A stretch of DNA of 64,000 nucleotides, from assembly GCF_009758015.1 (NCBI RefSeq), contig NZ_WSEL01000003.1:1116001-1180000 (forward strand), read 5' to 3'. Made by a program: the position numbers and the translations under genes. This document shows, piece by piece, positions 11,581 to 22,434 of the stretch. Source of the stretch: Ramlibacter pinisoli (GTDB taxonomy: Bacteria; Pseudomonadota; Gammaproteobacteria; Burkholderiales; Burkholderiaceae_C). Under the pieces are notes generated by a model, which saw only the letters and a program-made list of their open reading frames with translations, was not told the DNA's origin and ran no database searches. The stretch's first letter is position 1, and each line of letters opens with the position of its first letter.

Positions 11581-12120
11581 CTAGAAGCCCCGCCCGACCA
11601 AAGCGGTGAGCACCATCGACAGCACCTGCAGCAGCACCAGCAGGGCCAGCGGCGACAGGTCGATGCCGCCCACCAGCGGGATCACGCGGCGGAACGGCCG
11701 CAGCAGCGGCGCCACCAGGCGGTCGATCAGGTCCGTCATCAGCGAATCGCTCTGCACCCAGGACAGGATGGCGTAGACCAGCACCAGCGCCGTCAGCGCC
11801 GAGAGGATCAGCCGCACCAGCCCGACCAGCGCCAGCAGGAACACCGACTCCAGCGCGAAGCCGATCACGGCCCACAGGATCAGGTACTGCACCAGTTCGA
11901 TCAGGTAGGCGGCCACCAGGCTCGCCGTGTCCCAGCGTGCGACCGGGGGCAGCACCCGGCGCAGCGGCAGCACGATCCAGTCGGTGAGGGCGAACACGAA
12001 GCGGCCGATCGGGTTGCCGAACGGCACCTTCTGGCGCTGCATGTACAGCCGCAACAGACACGCACCGCCCAGGAGGCCGGCCACCACGTCGAGCAGGAAG
12101 GAAAGGATTTGAGTGCCCAT
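11581..12120 (-). CDS. YggT-family membrane protein
   Basis: This is a 179-residue integral membrane protein with two copies of the YggT unit. Each has hydrophobic helices followed by a basic Pro-rich segment (NPIGRFVFALTDWIVLPLRRVLPP and DLIDRLVAPLLRPFRRVIPL). YggT proteins are inner-membrane proteins of poorly defined role, linked to osmotic tolerance in E. coli and to cell division or membrane organisation elsewhere. ATG at 12120 is chosen over an in-frame GTG two codons upstream. It converges on accD with a 4-nt gap and is divergent from the LON-domain gene. Confidence 0.88.
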   Translation of the reverse strand: MGTQILSFLLDVVAGLLGGACLLRLYMQRQKVPFGNPIGRFVFALTDWIVLPLRRVLPPVARWDTASLVAAYLIELVQYLILWAVIGFALESVFLLALVGLVRLILSALTALVLVYAILSWVQSDSLMTDLIDRLVAPLLRPFRRVIPLVGGIDLSPLALLVLLQVLSMVLTALVGRGF

Positions 12121-12177
12121 GGCCACGGCCGAGTCTTGCTCGTGGGATCATACCGGCGTCACTTCCCGGATCGTCGC

Positions 12178-12810
12178 TTGGCCTCCGCCCTCACCCTGCA
12201 ATCGCTGCCGCTGTTCCCGCTCGGCACGGTCCTCTTCCCGGGCGGCGTGCTGCCGCTGCGCGTCTTCGAGGTCCGCTACCTCGACATGATCCAGCGTTGC
12301 CAGCGCGCCGGCGCGCCGTTCGGCGTCGTCGCCCTCACGCAGGGCCACGAAGTGCGGCAGCCCGGTGCCGGCCCGGAGGCCTTTTCAACGGTCGGCACGC
12401 TGGCCACCATCGCCGCTCTCGAGCAGCCGGGCCCCGGACTGCTGATGGTGCGGGCCCAGGGCGGCCAGCGGTTCCGCATCCGCACCAGCGAGCAGCTCAA
12501 GCACGGCCTCTGGGTGGCCGACATCGAGCAGATGGCGCCCGACCACGCCGTGCCGGTGCCGGCCGACCTGCAGCCGATCGCCCAGGCGCTGGAGAAGCTC
12601 TACACCTCGTTGCGCGAGCGGCCCGATGCCGCCGAGCAGTTGCCGATGCAACAGCCCTGGCGTCTCGACGATTGCGGCTGGGTTGCCAACCGCTGGTGCG
12701 AGCTGCTGCCCATGCCGGTGCAACTGAAGCAGCGTTTCATGGAACTGGACAACCCGCTGGTGCGCCTGGAACTGGTGGGCGACGTCCTCGCCCGCACCGG
12801 GATCGCCTGA
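12178..12810 (+). CDS. LON N-terminal (substrate-binding) domain protein
   Basis: The protein opens with LQSLPLFPLGTVLFPGGVLPLRVFEVRY, the hallmark of the Lon/PUA-like substrate-binding domain. It has no ATPase or protease part, so it is a stand-alone LON-domain protein of about 210 residues, whose role is unknown. The start is uncertain: TTG 12178 places the conserved motif near the N-terminus as in relatives, while in-frame GTG 12142 or TTG 12109 would add 12 or 23 residues. It converges on the glycan cluster with a 10-nt gap. Confidence 0.82.
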   Translation: MASALTLQSLPLFPLGTVLFPGGVLPLRVFEVRYLDMIQRCQRAGAPFGVVALTQGHEVRQPGAGPEAFSTVGTLATIAALEQPGPGLLMVRAQGGQRFRIRTSEQLKHGLWVADIEQMAPDHAVPVPADLQPIAQALEKLYTSLRERPDAAEQLPMQQPWRLDDCGWVANRWCELLPMPVQLKQRFMELDNPLVRLELVGDVLARTGIA

Positions 12811-12820
12811 GCCGGCGCGG

Positions 12821-14609
12821 TCAGCGCGGCGCGTATTCCGGCACCTGGGCGCGCAGCCACTCGCGCAGGGCGCGCTCGCCGGGCGCCGGGCCGGCTTCCT
12901 CGATCCAGCGCGCCACCGCGTCCACGTCGGGCGGGCTGGCAGCGCCCTTGGCCACCCGCAGCTTGGCGTGCGGCGTCGGCTCCGTGGTCTCGTCGTCCGC
13001 CAGCAGTTCCTCGAACAGCTTCTCGCCCGGCCGCAAGCCGGTGTACGTGATCGGGATCTCCTGCTCGGTGTGGCCCGACAGGCGGATCAGCAGGCGCGCC
13101 AGTTCGACGATGCGCACCGGTTCGCCCATGTCGAGCACGAAGATCTGGCCCGAGCGGCCCATCAGCCCGGCCTGCAGCACCAGCTGCGCGGCTTCGGGGA
13201 TGGTCATGAAGTAGCGCACGATCTCGGGATGCGTGACGGTGACTGGGCCGCCCTGCGCGATCTGGGTCGTGAACAGCGGCACGACCGAACCGCTGGACCC
13301 CAGCACGTTGCCGAACCGCACCGACACGAACCGCGTGTCCGGGTAGCCGGCCGCCACGCCCTGCACCATCAGCTCGGCCAGCCGCTTGCTCGCCCCCATG
13401 ACGTTGGTCGGGTTCACCGCCTTGTCGGTGGAGATCATCACGAAGCGCCGGGCGCCGCACTGCCCCGCCACCCGCGCCGCATTGAGCGTGCCGACCACGT
13501 TGGTGCGCAGCGCCTCCACCTCGTTCAGCTGCTCCATCAGGGGCACGTGCTTGTAGGCGGCGGCGTGGAACACCACGGCTGGCCGGTGCTCGCGCGCGAT
13601 CGCCTCCAGCCGCTGCGGCTCGCGCACGTTGGCGGTGTAGTACAGGCCGCGCATCTGCGGATGGCTGGCCCGCAGTTCCTGTTCGAGCTGGTAGATGGCG
13701 TACTCGGACACGTCGACGCACACCAGCCTGGCCGCGCCGAAGCGGGCGATCTGCCGGCACAGCTCCGACCCGATGGAGCCGCCGGCGCCGGTGACCAGCA
13801 CGGCCTGGCCCGAGAGCAGGTCGGCCAGGCCGCCGACGTCCAGGTCGACCGGCGCACGGCCGAGCAGGTCCTCGAGTTCCACCTTGCGCGGACCGCTGCG
13901 CTCGGTCTTGAGCCACTCGTCGGGACGCGGCATGGTGAGCAACGTCACCCCGGCCTCGGTGGCGCCGAGCAGCGCGGCGCGCCGCTCGGGCGAGCCGGGC
14001 GGGCTGGCCACCAGCGCGGTCTTCGCCTCTTCCTCGACACTGGCCCGCTGCATGGCGTCGATGCCACCGACCACCGGCACGTCCTGGATCGAGCGCCCCA
14101 CCTCGGCCGGGATCGGGCTGAGGATGCCGACCGGCAGCCACTGCTGCGAGCCTTTCAGGGCGCGCAGGGCATCGGCCGCATCCTGCAGCGAGCCGATCAC
14201 CAGCAGGCGGCGTGCCCCGGTGACGGCCAGCCGCCGCTCAGCGAGGGTGCGCCAGGCGGCGCGCGCCGCGCCCAGCAGCACCAGGGCGATCAGCGGCTGC
14301 AGCAGCAGCACCGAGCGCGGGAAGAACGGCAGCCGCAGCGCCATCACGACCGCGCCGGTGAGCGCCGCGCCCAGGGTGATGCCCTGCACCAGCTGGCGCA
14401 GCTCCGGCATGCCGATGTAGGTCCAGACATGGCGCCAGACGCGGGTGACCAGGAAGGCGGCGGCATAGGCGAACACGCACCAGGGACTGGCCTCGAGCGC
14501 GAGCTCGGTGAACTCGTCCGGGATGTCGAGGTTGAAGCGCAGCCAGAACGCGACCCACCAGGCCAGCAGCACCAGGCCCAGGTCGACGGCGCACAGGGAC
14601 AGGACGCGC

Positions 14610-14623
<14 letters not shown>
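12821..14623 (-). CDS. Membrane-bound UDP-GlcNAc 4,6-dehydratase (WbpM/PglF/CapD-like)
   Basis: This 600-residue protein starts with about four transmembrane helices (residues 1-110). A linker Rossmann domain follows, then the catalytic short-chain dehydrogenase domain with TGAGGSIGSELC near 277-288. The active site reads STDKAVNPTNVMGASK (about 396-412), the SMK form in which Met replaces the usual Tyr, as in WbpM and PglF. These enzymes convert UDP-GlcNAc to the 4-keto-6-deoxy sugar. As the last gene of the cluster, directly after the aminotransferase, it most likely supplies that enzyme. The ATG at 14623 overlaps the previous gene by 14 nt. Confidence 0.9.
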
Positions 14624-16108
<1,485 letters not shown>

Positions 16109-16112
<4 letters not shown>

Positions 16113-16732
16113 CGCACCCTCTGGGCCGGCACGCCGGCATAGATGCCCGGCTCGACCAGGTCGACGCGGACCACGGCGCCCGCGCCGAGCACGACGCCGT
16201 CGGCCAATCGCCGCAGCGGCAGCACCGCCGCGCCGGCACCCACCAGCACGCCACGGCCCACCACGACGCCACCACCCAGCGCCGACAGCGGTGCGACGTG
16301 GCTGAAGGCGCCGACCTCCACGTCGTGGTCGACCACGGCGCCGTGGTTGACGATCACCCCCATGCCGAGCCGGGCGCCGGGCGCCACGACGGACTGCGCG
16401 GCCACGAAACAGCCGGCCTCGATCGTGCTGGCAGCGGACACCGACGCGCGGGGATGGATCACGGTCGCGAGCCGGTCGCCGAACAGGCGGGCCTCCCGCT
16501 CGCGCGCATCGGCCGCGCCGATGGCGATGTGGACATGCGCGCCGGTCAGCGCCGCGGCCTCGTCGAATGGCAACAAGGGCACGCCGGGCAACAGTTGCCC
16601 GACGGAGCGGGCGGGATTGCGGTCGGTGGCGACCACGCGAGCCCAGCGCTGCTGGGCCAGTGCCGCATCGGCGACCACGCGGCCATGGCCGCCGGCGCCG
16701 ACGATGACGAGAGTCGCAGCCTGGGCCTGCAT
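16109..16732 (-). CDS. Sugar O/N-acetyltransferase (PglD/NeuD-like)
   Basis: The 207-residue protein has an N-terminal nucleotide-sugar-binding Rossmann segment (VIVGAGGHGRVVAD, 9-22) and a C-terminal left-handed beta-helix of hexapeptide repeats. His130 and His136 lie in VNHGAVVDHDVEVG, where PglD has its catalytic His. PglD acetylates the 4-amino group of UDP-4-amino-sugar, giving UDP-N,N'-diacetylbacillosamine. The position between the 2-epimerase and the aminotransferase fits that step. ATG 16732 follows the neuC stop after one base (TGA-C-ATG). An O-acetyltransferase of NeuD type is the alternative. Confidence 0.88.
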
Positions 16733-16733
16733 G

Positions 16734-17867
16734 TCAATCCGTGTTGGTCTTCTCGAGCACCTGGGCACCGAGCGGGAGGCTGGCGAGCAGCGCCGCGATG
16801 CGCGTCGCGGCCTTGCCGTCGCCCCAGGGATTGTCCCACGGCCACCGGCCATGGTTGAGCTGCTGGCGCAGCGCCGCCTCGATGGCGGCCGGCTCCGCCG
16901 GCACGTCCGCCACGTTCGGTCCGTGCTGGCGCAGGCGCTGGCGTTCGCCCACGTTCACGACCGGCGTGCCGAAGCTCGCCGCCTCGATGATGCCGGCCGA
17001 CGAATTGCCCACCATCACGTCGCAATGGCGCATGGCGGTCACGAAGGCGGCCCGCTCCAGGTGGACGGCACGGCGCGATCCGGCCGGTAGCGCACCGGCG
17101 TCGAGCGCGGCGAGGATGGCGCGCGATCCGGCGTCGGCGTTCGGGTCCAGCCAGAGGACGGGCAGGCCGATGCGCGCCAGCGCCTGCAGCAACGCCTGGG
17201 TCTGGGCCGCGGCGGCCTGCGCCTGCTGCACGACCGGGTGGAACAGGGCCAGCACGAAGCGGCTATCCACCGGCAGGTCCAGCTCCCGCAGGGCGGCGGC
17301 GCGGTCGGCTTCGGCGAGCGACTCGATGCCGTCCAGCCCCGGCGCCCCGACCACGTGGATGCGGTCCGGCGCCTCGCCCATGCGCAGCAGCCGGTCGCGC
17401 GCGTCCGCCGTAGCCACCAGGTGGTAGGTGCTCAGCTTGCTGATGGCGTGGCGCACCGGTTCATCGACGGTGCCGGAGCGCTCGCCGCCGTGCAGGTGAA
17501 CGCAGGGAATGCCGACGTGCAGCGCCGCGATGGCGCCGGCCAGCATCTCGCCCCGATCGCCCAGCACCAGCAGGAGGTCGGGCCGCTCGCGTTCGAGCAG
17601 GGTGGTGACCCCGCGCAGGCAGTCGGCGATGCCGGTGGCCATGCTGGCGCCGGTGCGGGTGTGCATGTCCAGCGGCAGTTCGGCGCAGACCGGCAGGCCG
17701 CTGGCGCGCACCTCCTCCACGGTGTGGCCGTGGCCGGTGCTCAGGTGCTGCCCCGTCACCGCAACCGACACGGCCAGGCCGGGGGTGGCGGCGGCGTGCC
17801 GCAGGGTCGGCAGCATCAGGCCGAAGTCGGCCCGGGTGCCGGTGAGGTAGACGATGCGCCGCGTCAT
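16734..17867 (-). CDS. neuC: Hydrolysing UDP-N-acetyl-sugar 2-epimerase (NeuC/LegG-like)
   Basis: This 377-residue protein opens with RRIVYLTGTRADFGLM, the NeuC N-terminus. It has the family motifs VLGDRGEMLAGAIAAL, HGGERSGTVDEPVRHAISKLS and the C-terminal MVGNSSAGIIEAASFGTPVVNVG. Such enzymes hydrolyse UDP and epimerise C2, giving ManNAc or, in legionaminate clusters, 2,4-diacetamido-2,4,6-trideoxymannose. With a dehydratase, aminotransferase and acetyltransferase beside it, the second substrate (UDP-diacetylbacillosamine) is more likely. It overlaps neuB by 4 nt. Confidence 0.92.
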   Translation of the reverse strand: MTRRIVYLTGTRADFGLMLPTLRHAAATPGLAVSVAVTGQHLSTGHGHTVEEVRASGLPVCAELPLDMHTRTGASMATGIADCLRGVTTLLERERPDLLLVLGDRGEMLAGAIAALHVGIPCVHLHGGERSGTVDEPVRHAISKLSTYHLVATADARDRLLRMGEAPDRIHVVGAPGLDGIESLAEADRAAALRELDLPVDSRFVLALFHPVVQQAQAAAAQTQALLQALARIGLPVLWLDPNADAGSRAILAALDAGALPAGSRRAVHLERAAFVTAMRHCDVMVGNSSAGIIEAASFGTPVVNVGERQRLRQHGPNVADVPAEPAAIEAALRQQLNHGRWPWDNPWGDGKAATRIAALLASLPLGAQVLEKTNTD

Positions 17868-18883
17868 GGCTCCAACTGGTCCCACTGCAGCACGGTGCCG
17901 GCGGCGAGCGCGACCCGCGTGCGCCGGCCGACGACCCGGTCCTGGTCGGCCGGGGCGATGCCGGTGGCCGGGCGGCGGCAGGCAAGCATCGCGGCGCCGA
18001 CGACGCTGCCGGCGGGGATGTCGACGGCGGCGACGACGCTGCGCCGCGCGACCCGGGCGGCATCGCGCTCTTCCGGCCGCGGCACCTTCACGCCGTCGCC
18101 GCGCATCGCCTCGATGCGCCGGATCCCCCGCACCATCTCGCCGAACGCCGCGGGCTCCAGCGAGGCGCTGTGGTCCGGGCCCGGCAGGCTGCGGTCCAGC
18201 GTCAGGTGCTTTTCGATGGCGACCGCGCCGAGCGCCACCGCGGCCAGCGCCGCCTCGATGCCCAGGCTGTGGTCCGAGTAGCCGACCGGCACGCCCAGGT
18301 CGCGTGCCATGGCGGGGATGGCCGTGAGGTTCAGCGCCTCGTCGGAGGCCGGATAGGCCGACGTGCAATGCATCAGCGCCAGCCCGTCGAGCGTGCCGCG
18401 CGCCGCCCGCGCCCAGCCGAGCGCCTCGCGCGCCTCGTCGAGCGTGGCCATGCCGGTGGAGATGAGCAGGGGCAGGCGCGTCGCCGACGCCCGCTCGACC
18501 AGCGCGCGGTGCGTGAGCTCGCCGGACGGCATCTTCAGCCGCCGCACCCCCAGCCCCACCAGCAGGTCGACCGCGGGCAGCGAGAAGGGGGTGGAGAAGA
18601 ACTCGATGCCCAGCCGGTCGCAGTGCGCTTTGAGATCGCGGTGCTGGGCCTCGGAGAGTTCGAGCTTGCGCAGCATCTCGAACTGGTCGGATTCGCCCGT
18701 CTCGCGCTGCTGGTACGCCGCCGTGGGCGCTCCGCGCACCACCAGGTCCTCGGCGCGGAAGGTCTGGAATTTCACCGCGTCGGCACCGGCGTCGCAGGCC
18801 GCTTCGCACAGGCGCCGCGCCAGGCCCAGGTCGCCGTTGTGGTTGACCCCGGCCTCGGCGATGACGAACACCGGCGCCGTCAT
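17864..18883 (-). CDS. neuB: Nonulosonic acid synthase (NeuB/LegI-like)
   Basis: The 339-residue protein condenses phosphoenolpyruvate with a six-carbon amino sugar to make a nine-carbon ulosonate. The TIM-barrel part shows FVIAEAGVNHNGD, ADAVKFQTF, MPSGELTHRALVE and GYSDHSLGIEAALAAVALGA with IEKHLTLDRSLPGPDH. The C-terminal antifreeze-like SAF domain begins near ARRSVVAAVDIPAG (about residue 280). Whether the substrate is ManNAc or the 2,4-diacetamido sugar cannot be told from motifs alone; the context favours legionaminate. It overlaps neuA and neuC by 4 nt each. Confidence 0.94.
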   Translation of the reverse strand: MTAPVFVIAEAGVNHNGDLGLARRLCEAACDAGADAVKFQTFRAEDLVVRGAPTAAYQQRETGESDQFEMLRKLELSEAQHRDLKAHCDRLGIEFFSTPFSLPAVDLLVGLGVRRLKMPSGELTHRALVERASATRLPLLISTGMATLDEAREALGWARAARGTLDGLALMHCTSAYPASDEALNLTAIPAMARDLGVPVGYSDHSLGIEAALAAVALGAVAIEKHLTLDRSLPGPDHSASLEPAAFGEMVRGIRRIEAMRGDGVKVPRPEERDAARVARRSVVAAVDIPAGSVVGAAMLACRRPATGIAPADQDRVVGRRTRVALAAGTVLQWDQLEP

Positions 18884-19602
18884 GGCCGGCCCGCCGCCGC
18901 ATGGCGCGCATGCAGCCACTGCGCGTACTCGAAATCCTCGAGGTCGTCGATGTCGACCGACTTCCATCGCGCCATCGGGTAGGCGGCGATGCGCACGCTC
19001 CACAGGCCGTGCACCGCCGCATGCGCCAGCGCCGGCCGTCGCCAGACGTAGATGGAGCCGTTGAGGGCGTACACCGCCGGCGTGTCCTGGCGCCGCGCGC
19101 TGCCGTTGCCCTTGGACAGGTGGACCAGGCCGTCGGCGCCCTGCTCCACCAGGTTGAAGTACGGGTTGTCGCCGGCCGCGCGGACGCTGACCACCAGGTC
19201 CGCTTCGCCAGCGGTTGCGGCGAGACCCAGCGCGGCCGCGATGTCGGACGGCTCGCGCAGTGGCGAGGTCGGCTGCAGGTCGACGATGCGGGCCACCTCC
19301 AGGCCCTGGCCCTCCAGGTGCGCGACCAGGTGCTCGATCACCGGCAGCTTGCCCGCCTGGTCGGTGGCGAGGTCGGCGGGGCGCCGGTAGGGCACGGTGG
19401 CGCCGGCTTCGCGCGCGACCGCGGCGATGCCCTCGTCATCCGTGGAGACGTACACCCCCTCGATGCCGGGACAGGCCAGCGCGTGCGCGATGGTGTGGGC
19501 GATCAGGGGCCGGCCCGAGAACGGCCGGATGTTCTTGCCCGGCAGGCCCTTGCTGCCGCCACGGGCGCAGATCGTCGCGATGGTGCGGCCGCCGGCGGTC
19601 AT
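18880..19602 (-). CDS. neuA: CMP-nonulosonate cytidylyltransferase (NeuA/LegF-like)
   Basis: This 240-residue enzyme activates the nonulosonate with CTP. The N-terminal CTP-binding motif ICARGGSKGLPGKNIRPF (about 9-26), VDLQPTSPLREPSDI near 103-117, and the C-terminal SVDIDDLEDFEYAQ region are typical of CMP-sialate/legionaminate synthetases. The ATG at 19602 lies 4 nt inside the end of the HisH-like gene, showing tight coupling. Sugar specificity is inferred from the neighbours. Confidence 0.93.
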   Translation of the reverse strand: MTAGGRTIATICARGGSKGLPGKNIRPFSGRPLIAHTIAHALACPGIEGVYVSTDDEGIAAVAREAGATVPYRRPADLATDQAGKLPVIEHLVAHLEGQGLEVARIVDLQPTSPLREPSDIAAALGLAATAGEADLVVSVRAAGDNPYFNLVEQGADGLVHLSKGNGSARRQDTPAVYALNGSIYVWRRPALAHAAVHGLWSVRIAAYPMARWKSVDIDDLEDFEYAQWLHARHAAAGRP

Positions 19603-20237
19603 GGCGCGAGGAACCGCTGCAGCATCGCCAGGCCGGCGTGGGCGCTGCGCTCCGGGTGGAACTGGCAGCCGTACAGGTTGTCCTGGTGCACGGCCGCGCA
19701 CAGCCGGTGGCCGCCGTAGTCGACCTCGGCCAGGCGCACCGCGGAGTCGGCCGGAACAGCCGCAAACGAGTGCACGAAGTAGGCGCGCTCGCCGGGCGCG
19801 ACGCCCGCCAGCAGGGTACCGTCCCACGATGCGGCCGGCAGCAGCGGCCGCCAGCCGATGTGCGGGATGCGGTGCGGCCGGCCTTCCACGTCGACCGGCG
19901 GCACGGCGCGCACGCGGCCGGCCAGCAGGCCCAGGCCCTGGTGCTCGCCCATCTCCTCGCCGGTGTCGAACATCATCTGCAGCCCGACACAGATGCCCAG
20001 GAACGGGCGCCCCGACTGCGCATGCCGGCGCACGACGTCGTCCAGGCCGCGGGCCCGCAGTTCGGCCATGCCGTCGCCGAACGCCCCCACGCCGGGCAGG
20101 ACCAGGCGATCGGCGTCGCGCAGGTCGGGCGAGGCCTTGTCGACCAGCCGGACCGTGGCGCCGCAATGCTCCAGCGCACGCAGCACGTTCAGCAGGTTGC
20201 CGATGCCGTAGTCGATGACGGTCACTGCGCTGCTCAT
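19599..20237 (-). CDS. hisH: HisH-type glutamine amidotransferase of the glycan cluster
   Basis: The 212-residue protein has a class I glutaminase fold. The PGVGAFGDGM oxyanion strand lies near 48-57, the nucleophile Cys83 in LGICVGLQMMF, and the His194/Glu196 pair in QFHPERS. It releases ammonia from glutamine. In Pseudomonas O-antigen and Campylobacter-type systems, a second HisH-HisF pair serves a WbpG/PseA amidotransferase rather than histidine synthesis. The two flanking genes here are HisF-like and nonulosonate genes, and no other his gene is present, so that role is inferred. It overlaps the HisF-like gene by 4 nt. Confidence 0.9.
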   Translation of the reverse strand: MSSAVTVIDYGIGNLLNVLRALEHCGATVRLVDKASPDLRDADRLVLPGVGAFGDGMAELRARGLDDVVRRHAQSGRPFLGICVGLQMMFDTGEEMGEHQGLGLLAGRVRAVPPVDVEGRPHRIPHIGWRPLLPAASWDGTLLAGVAPGERAYFVHSFAAVPADSAVRLAEVDYGGHRLCAAVHQDNLYGCQFHPERSAHAGLAMLQRFLAP

Positions 20238-21004
20238 GGCGACGGCACCTCGGTGCGGATGTCCAGCCCGGCGGCGACCGCGTGCTGCTTGATCTCGGCC
20301 AGCGCCATGCGGTTCCAGTGCAGCGCATCGGCCACCGCGATGGCACTGACACCGGTGGCGGCAATGGCGGCGATGTCCTCGGGCTTGCCGAAGCCGCCGC
20401 TGGCCGTGACCGGTACCGACACCGCATCGCAGACCTGCTGCACCAGCGGCACGTCGAAACCCTTGCGGGTGCCTTCCTGGTCGACGGACGTCAGCAGGAT
20501 CTCGCCGACGCCGCGCTCCACCGCCTCGCGCACCCACTCGACCACGTCGCGGCCGGTGCGTTCCCGGCCGTTGTCGGTATAGGCCTCCCACTTGCCCGGC
20601 GCGATGCGCTTGGCCTCGACGCCCAGGACCATGCACTGCGAGCCGTAACGGCGCGCCACCTCGGTCAGCAGCTGCGGGCGCGCGATGGCCGCCGTGTTGA
20701 TGGCCACCTTGTCGGCGCCCGAATGCATCATGGTCGACACGTCGTCCAGCGAGCGGACGCCGCCGCCCACGGTGATGGGCACGTACACGCGGTCGGCGGC
20801 ACGCTTGATGATGTCCGAGAGGTTGTTGCGCTGGTACAGGCTGGCCACGCTGTCGATGAACAGCAGTTCGTCGGCGCCCTGCCGGTAGTAGCGCAGCGCG
20901 TGCTCGTGCGGATCGCCCACCACGCGCAGGCCCTCGAGATGGATCCCCTTGATGAGGTTGGGGCCCTTGATGTCGAGCCGCGCGATGATGCGCAGGTGCT
21001 TCAC
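20234..21004 (-). CDS. hisF: HisF-like subunit of the glycan cluster
   Basis: The 256-residue barrel aligns along its length with imidazole-glycerol-phosphate synthase cyclase. Landmarks are RIIARLDIKGPNLIKG with Asp11 kept, VPITVGGGVRSLDD, and LLTSVDQEGTRKG with the Asp near 176. However the second catalytic acid, Asp130 in canonical HisF (AIDAKR), is Glu130 here (GVEAKR), and Cys9 of the usual start is Arg. This fits a HisF2-type protein that tunnels ammonia rather than running the cyclase. It lies between the amidotransferase gene (66-nt gap) and hisH (4-nt overlap). Confidence 0.9.
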   Translation of the reverse strand: MKHLRIIARLDIKGPNLIKGIHLEGLRVVGDPHEHALRYYRQGADELLFIDSVASLYQRNNLSDIIKRAADRVYVPITVGGGVRSLDDVSTMMHSGADKVAINTAAIARPQLLTEVARRYGSQCMVLGVEAKRIAPGKWEAYTDNGRERTGRDVVEWVREAVERGVGEILLTSVDQEGTRKGFDVPLVQQVCDAVSVPVTASGGFGKPEDIAAIAATGVSAIAVADALHWNRMALAEIKQHAVAAGLDIRTEVPSP

Positions 21005-21070
21005 GGCAGCACCTCCGCCCGATGGGCTGCGGTGGCATGAGCCTTCGGAGCGGCCGGGCGGCTCATCTCG

Positions 21071-22387
21071 TCAGGCGCCCTGCCAGACGGCGTGGCGCAG
21101 CTTCCACTCGCTGCCCTCGCGCTTCCACAGGTGCGGCGAGCGGAACGTGTCGGCCAGCCGCATGAAGTAGGCGCGGTCCATGACCGGCGATTCGAACATC
21201 TTCGAGGCCTGCGGGAACTCCTTCGCCGGAATGCTGAGGTAGCGGAAGATCTCCTCGGCGAAGCGCTGCGGGAACTCGCCGTCGTAGCGACGCACCAGTG
21301 CCACGCCTTCGTCGCGCGTGATGTCGCCCGAGCGGATCTCCTGCGCCGCGTCGTAGGTGGCGCGGCCGATGCCGAACTTCACGAACGTCGTGTAGTAGTG
21401 GAAGTCGTCGATGCGGTCGTCGATGCTGTTGTACTTGCTGTAGGTGCCGGGCGTGCGCTCGGGCGAGGCCTCGAAGCCGCCGTGCTCCACCGCGTAGTAG
21501 TAGCAGCTCTGCGGATGCCACTTCAGGTAGTAGCCGAGGTAGTGCACCTCGATCTGCTTGCTGCGGATCTGCACGGGGTCGGCCGGCAGGTAGGGCAGCA
21601 GGTCCTGCTCCTCGAGGCCGAAGTCGTCGTACAGGCTCTGGATCGAGGTGCCGCCCAGGTAGATCTGCGACTTGTCCTGTGCGGTGAAGTACGACCAGTC
21701 GCGCTGCGCGCTGCTGGTGTCGCCGATCGGGTTGCCGTACTCGGCCTCGTTCTCGCCGTACACGACGAACGGGATGTCGTGCAGGATGGCCATCTTGGGC
21801 GCCAGCGACTTCTGCCCGAACATGAAGGCCTGGAACGGGTGGAACAGGTTCTCCACCGCCAGCCGCGTCAGCAGGCGGTGCACCCGGCCGTTGGGCGTGG
21901 TCAGCTCGTTGTCGAAGCCGGCGTGCAGCCACGACTGGAAGTTGCGCCAGCCCCACTCGGTGTAGACGTGCGGCGCCCAGGTGACGGTGAGCGGATGCAT
22001 GCCGAACCGGGTCTTGAGCAGGTGCGAGGCGTAGAAGCTGTCCTTGCCGCCCGAGCCGGGCACCAGGCAGTCGTAGCCGCTCTTGCTGCGGAAGCGGTCG
22101 CACAGCGCCGCCAGCTGGTCCTCGCGCTGCTTCCAGTCGATGCCGGCCTGCTTCTGCCCGGCGAAGCGGCAGGCGTCGCAGATGCCCTCGTCGTCGAAGG
22201 CGATGGTGGCCTTCTTGCTGTCCTTGGTGTGCTGGTACTCCACCGCCGAATTCGGGCGCTGGTTGGAGATGACGCAGCGCTTGCAGAAGTGCACGTAGCG
22301 CGGCAGTCCGTAGCGGACGCCCGCCTCGTCTTGCGTGGCCTCGAAGGCCGACAGGTCCACCGGCCGGGGGGCGGGAATGAGGGGCAT
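21071..22387 (-). CDS. N-acetyl-sugar amidotransferase (WbpG/PseA-like)
   Basis: The 438-residue protein carries an ATP-pyrophosphatase PP-loop (SGGKDS, 112-117). Two CxxC pairs (Cys35/38 and Cys70/73) probably bind zinc. Conserved blocks include YGENEAEYGNP and HYLGYYLKWHPQ. WbpG and PseA turn an acetamido group of a sugar into an acetamidino group using ammonia from the paired HisH-HisF proteins. All three genes are adjacent here. It is preceded by a 48-nt gap that contains a TATAAT element, so it may begin a second transcript within the cluster. Confidence 0.92.
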   Translation of the reverse strand: MPLIPAPRPVDLSAFEATQDEAGVRYGLPRYVHFCKRCVISNQRPNSAVEYQHTKDSKKATIAFDDEGICDACRFAGQKQAGIDWKQREDQLAALCDRFRSKSGYDCLVPGSGGKDSFYASHLLKTRFGMHPLTVTWAPHVYTEWGWRNFQSWLHAGFDNELTTPNGRVHRLLTRLAVENLFHPFQAFMFGQKSLAPKMAILHDIPFVVYGENEAEYGNPIGDTSSAQRDWSYFTAQDKSQIYLGGTSIQSLYDDFGLEEQDLLPYLPADPVQIRSKQIEVHYLGYYLKWHPQSCYYYAVEHGGFEASPERTPGTYSKYNSIDDRIDDFHYYTTFVKFGIGRATYDAAQEIRSGDITRDEGVALVRRYDGEFPQRFAEEIFRYLSIPAKEFPQASKMFESPVMDRAYFMRLADTFRSPHLWKREGSEWKLRHAVWQGA

Positions 22388-22434
22388 GGATGAAGGGAAA
22401 GAGCCGCGCTCGGGGCGATGGCGGCGAAGGGTCG

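Noticed and set aside
19599..21004. HisH and HisF as part of the histidine operon
   Set aside because: No other his gene is present, the HisF has Glu at a catalytic Asp, and the pair lies against a WbpG/PseA-type gene and nonulosonate genes.
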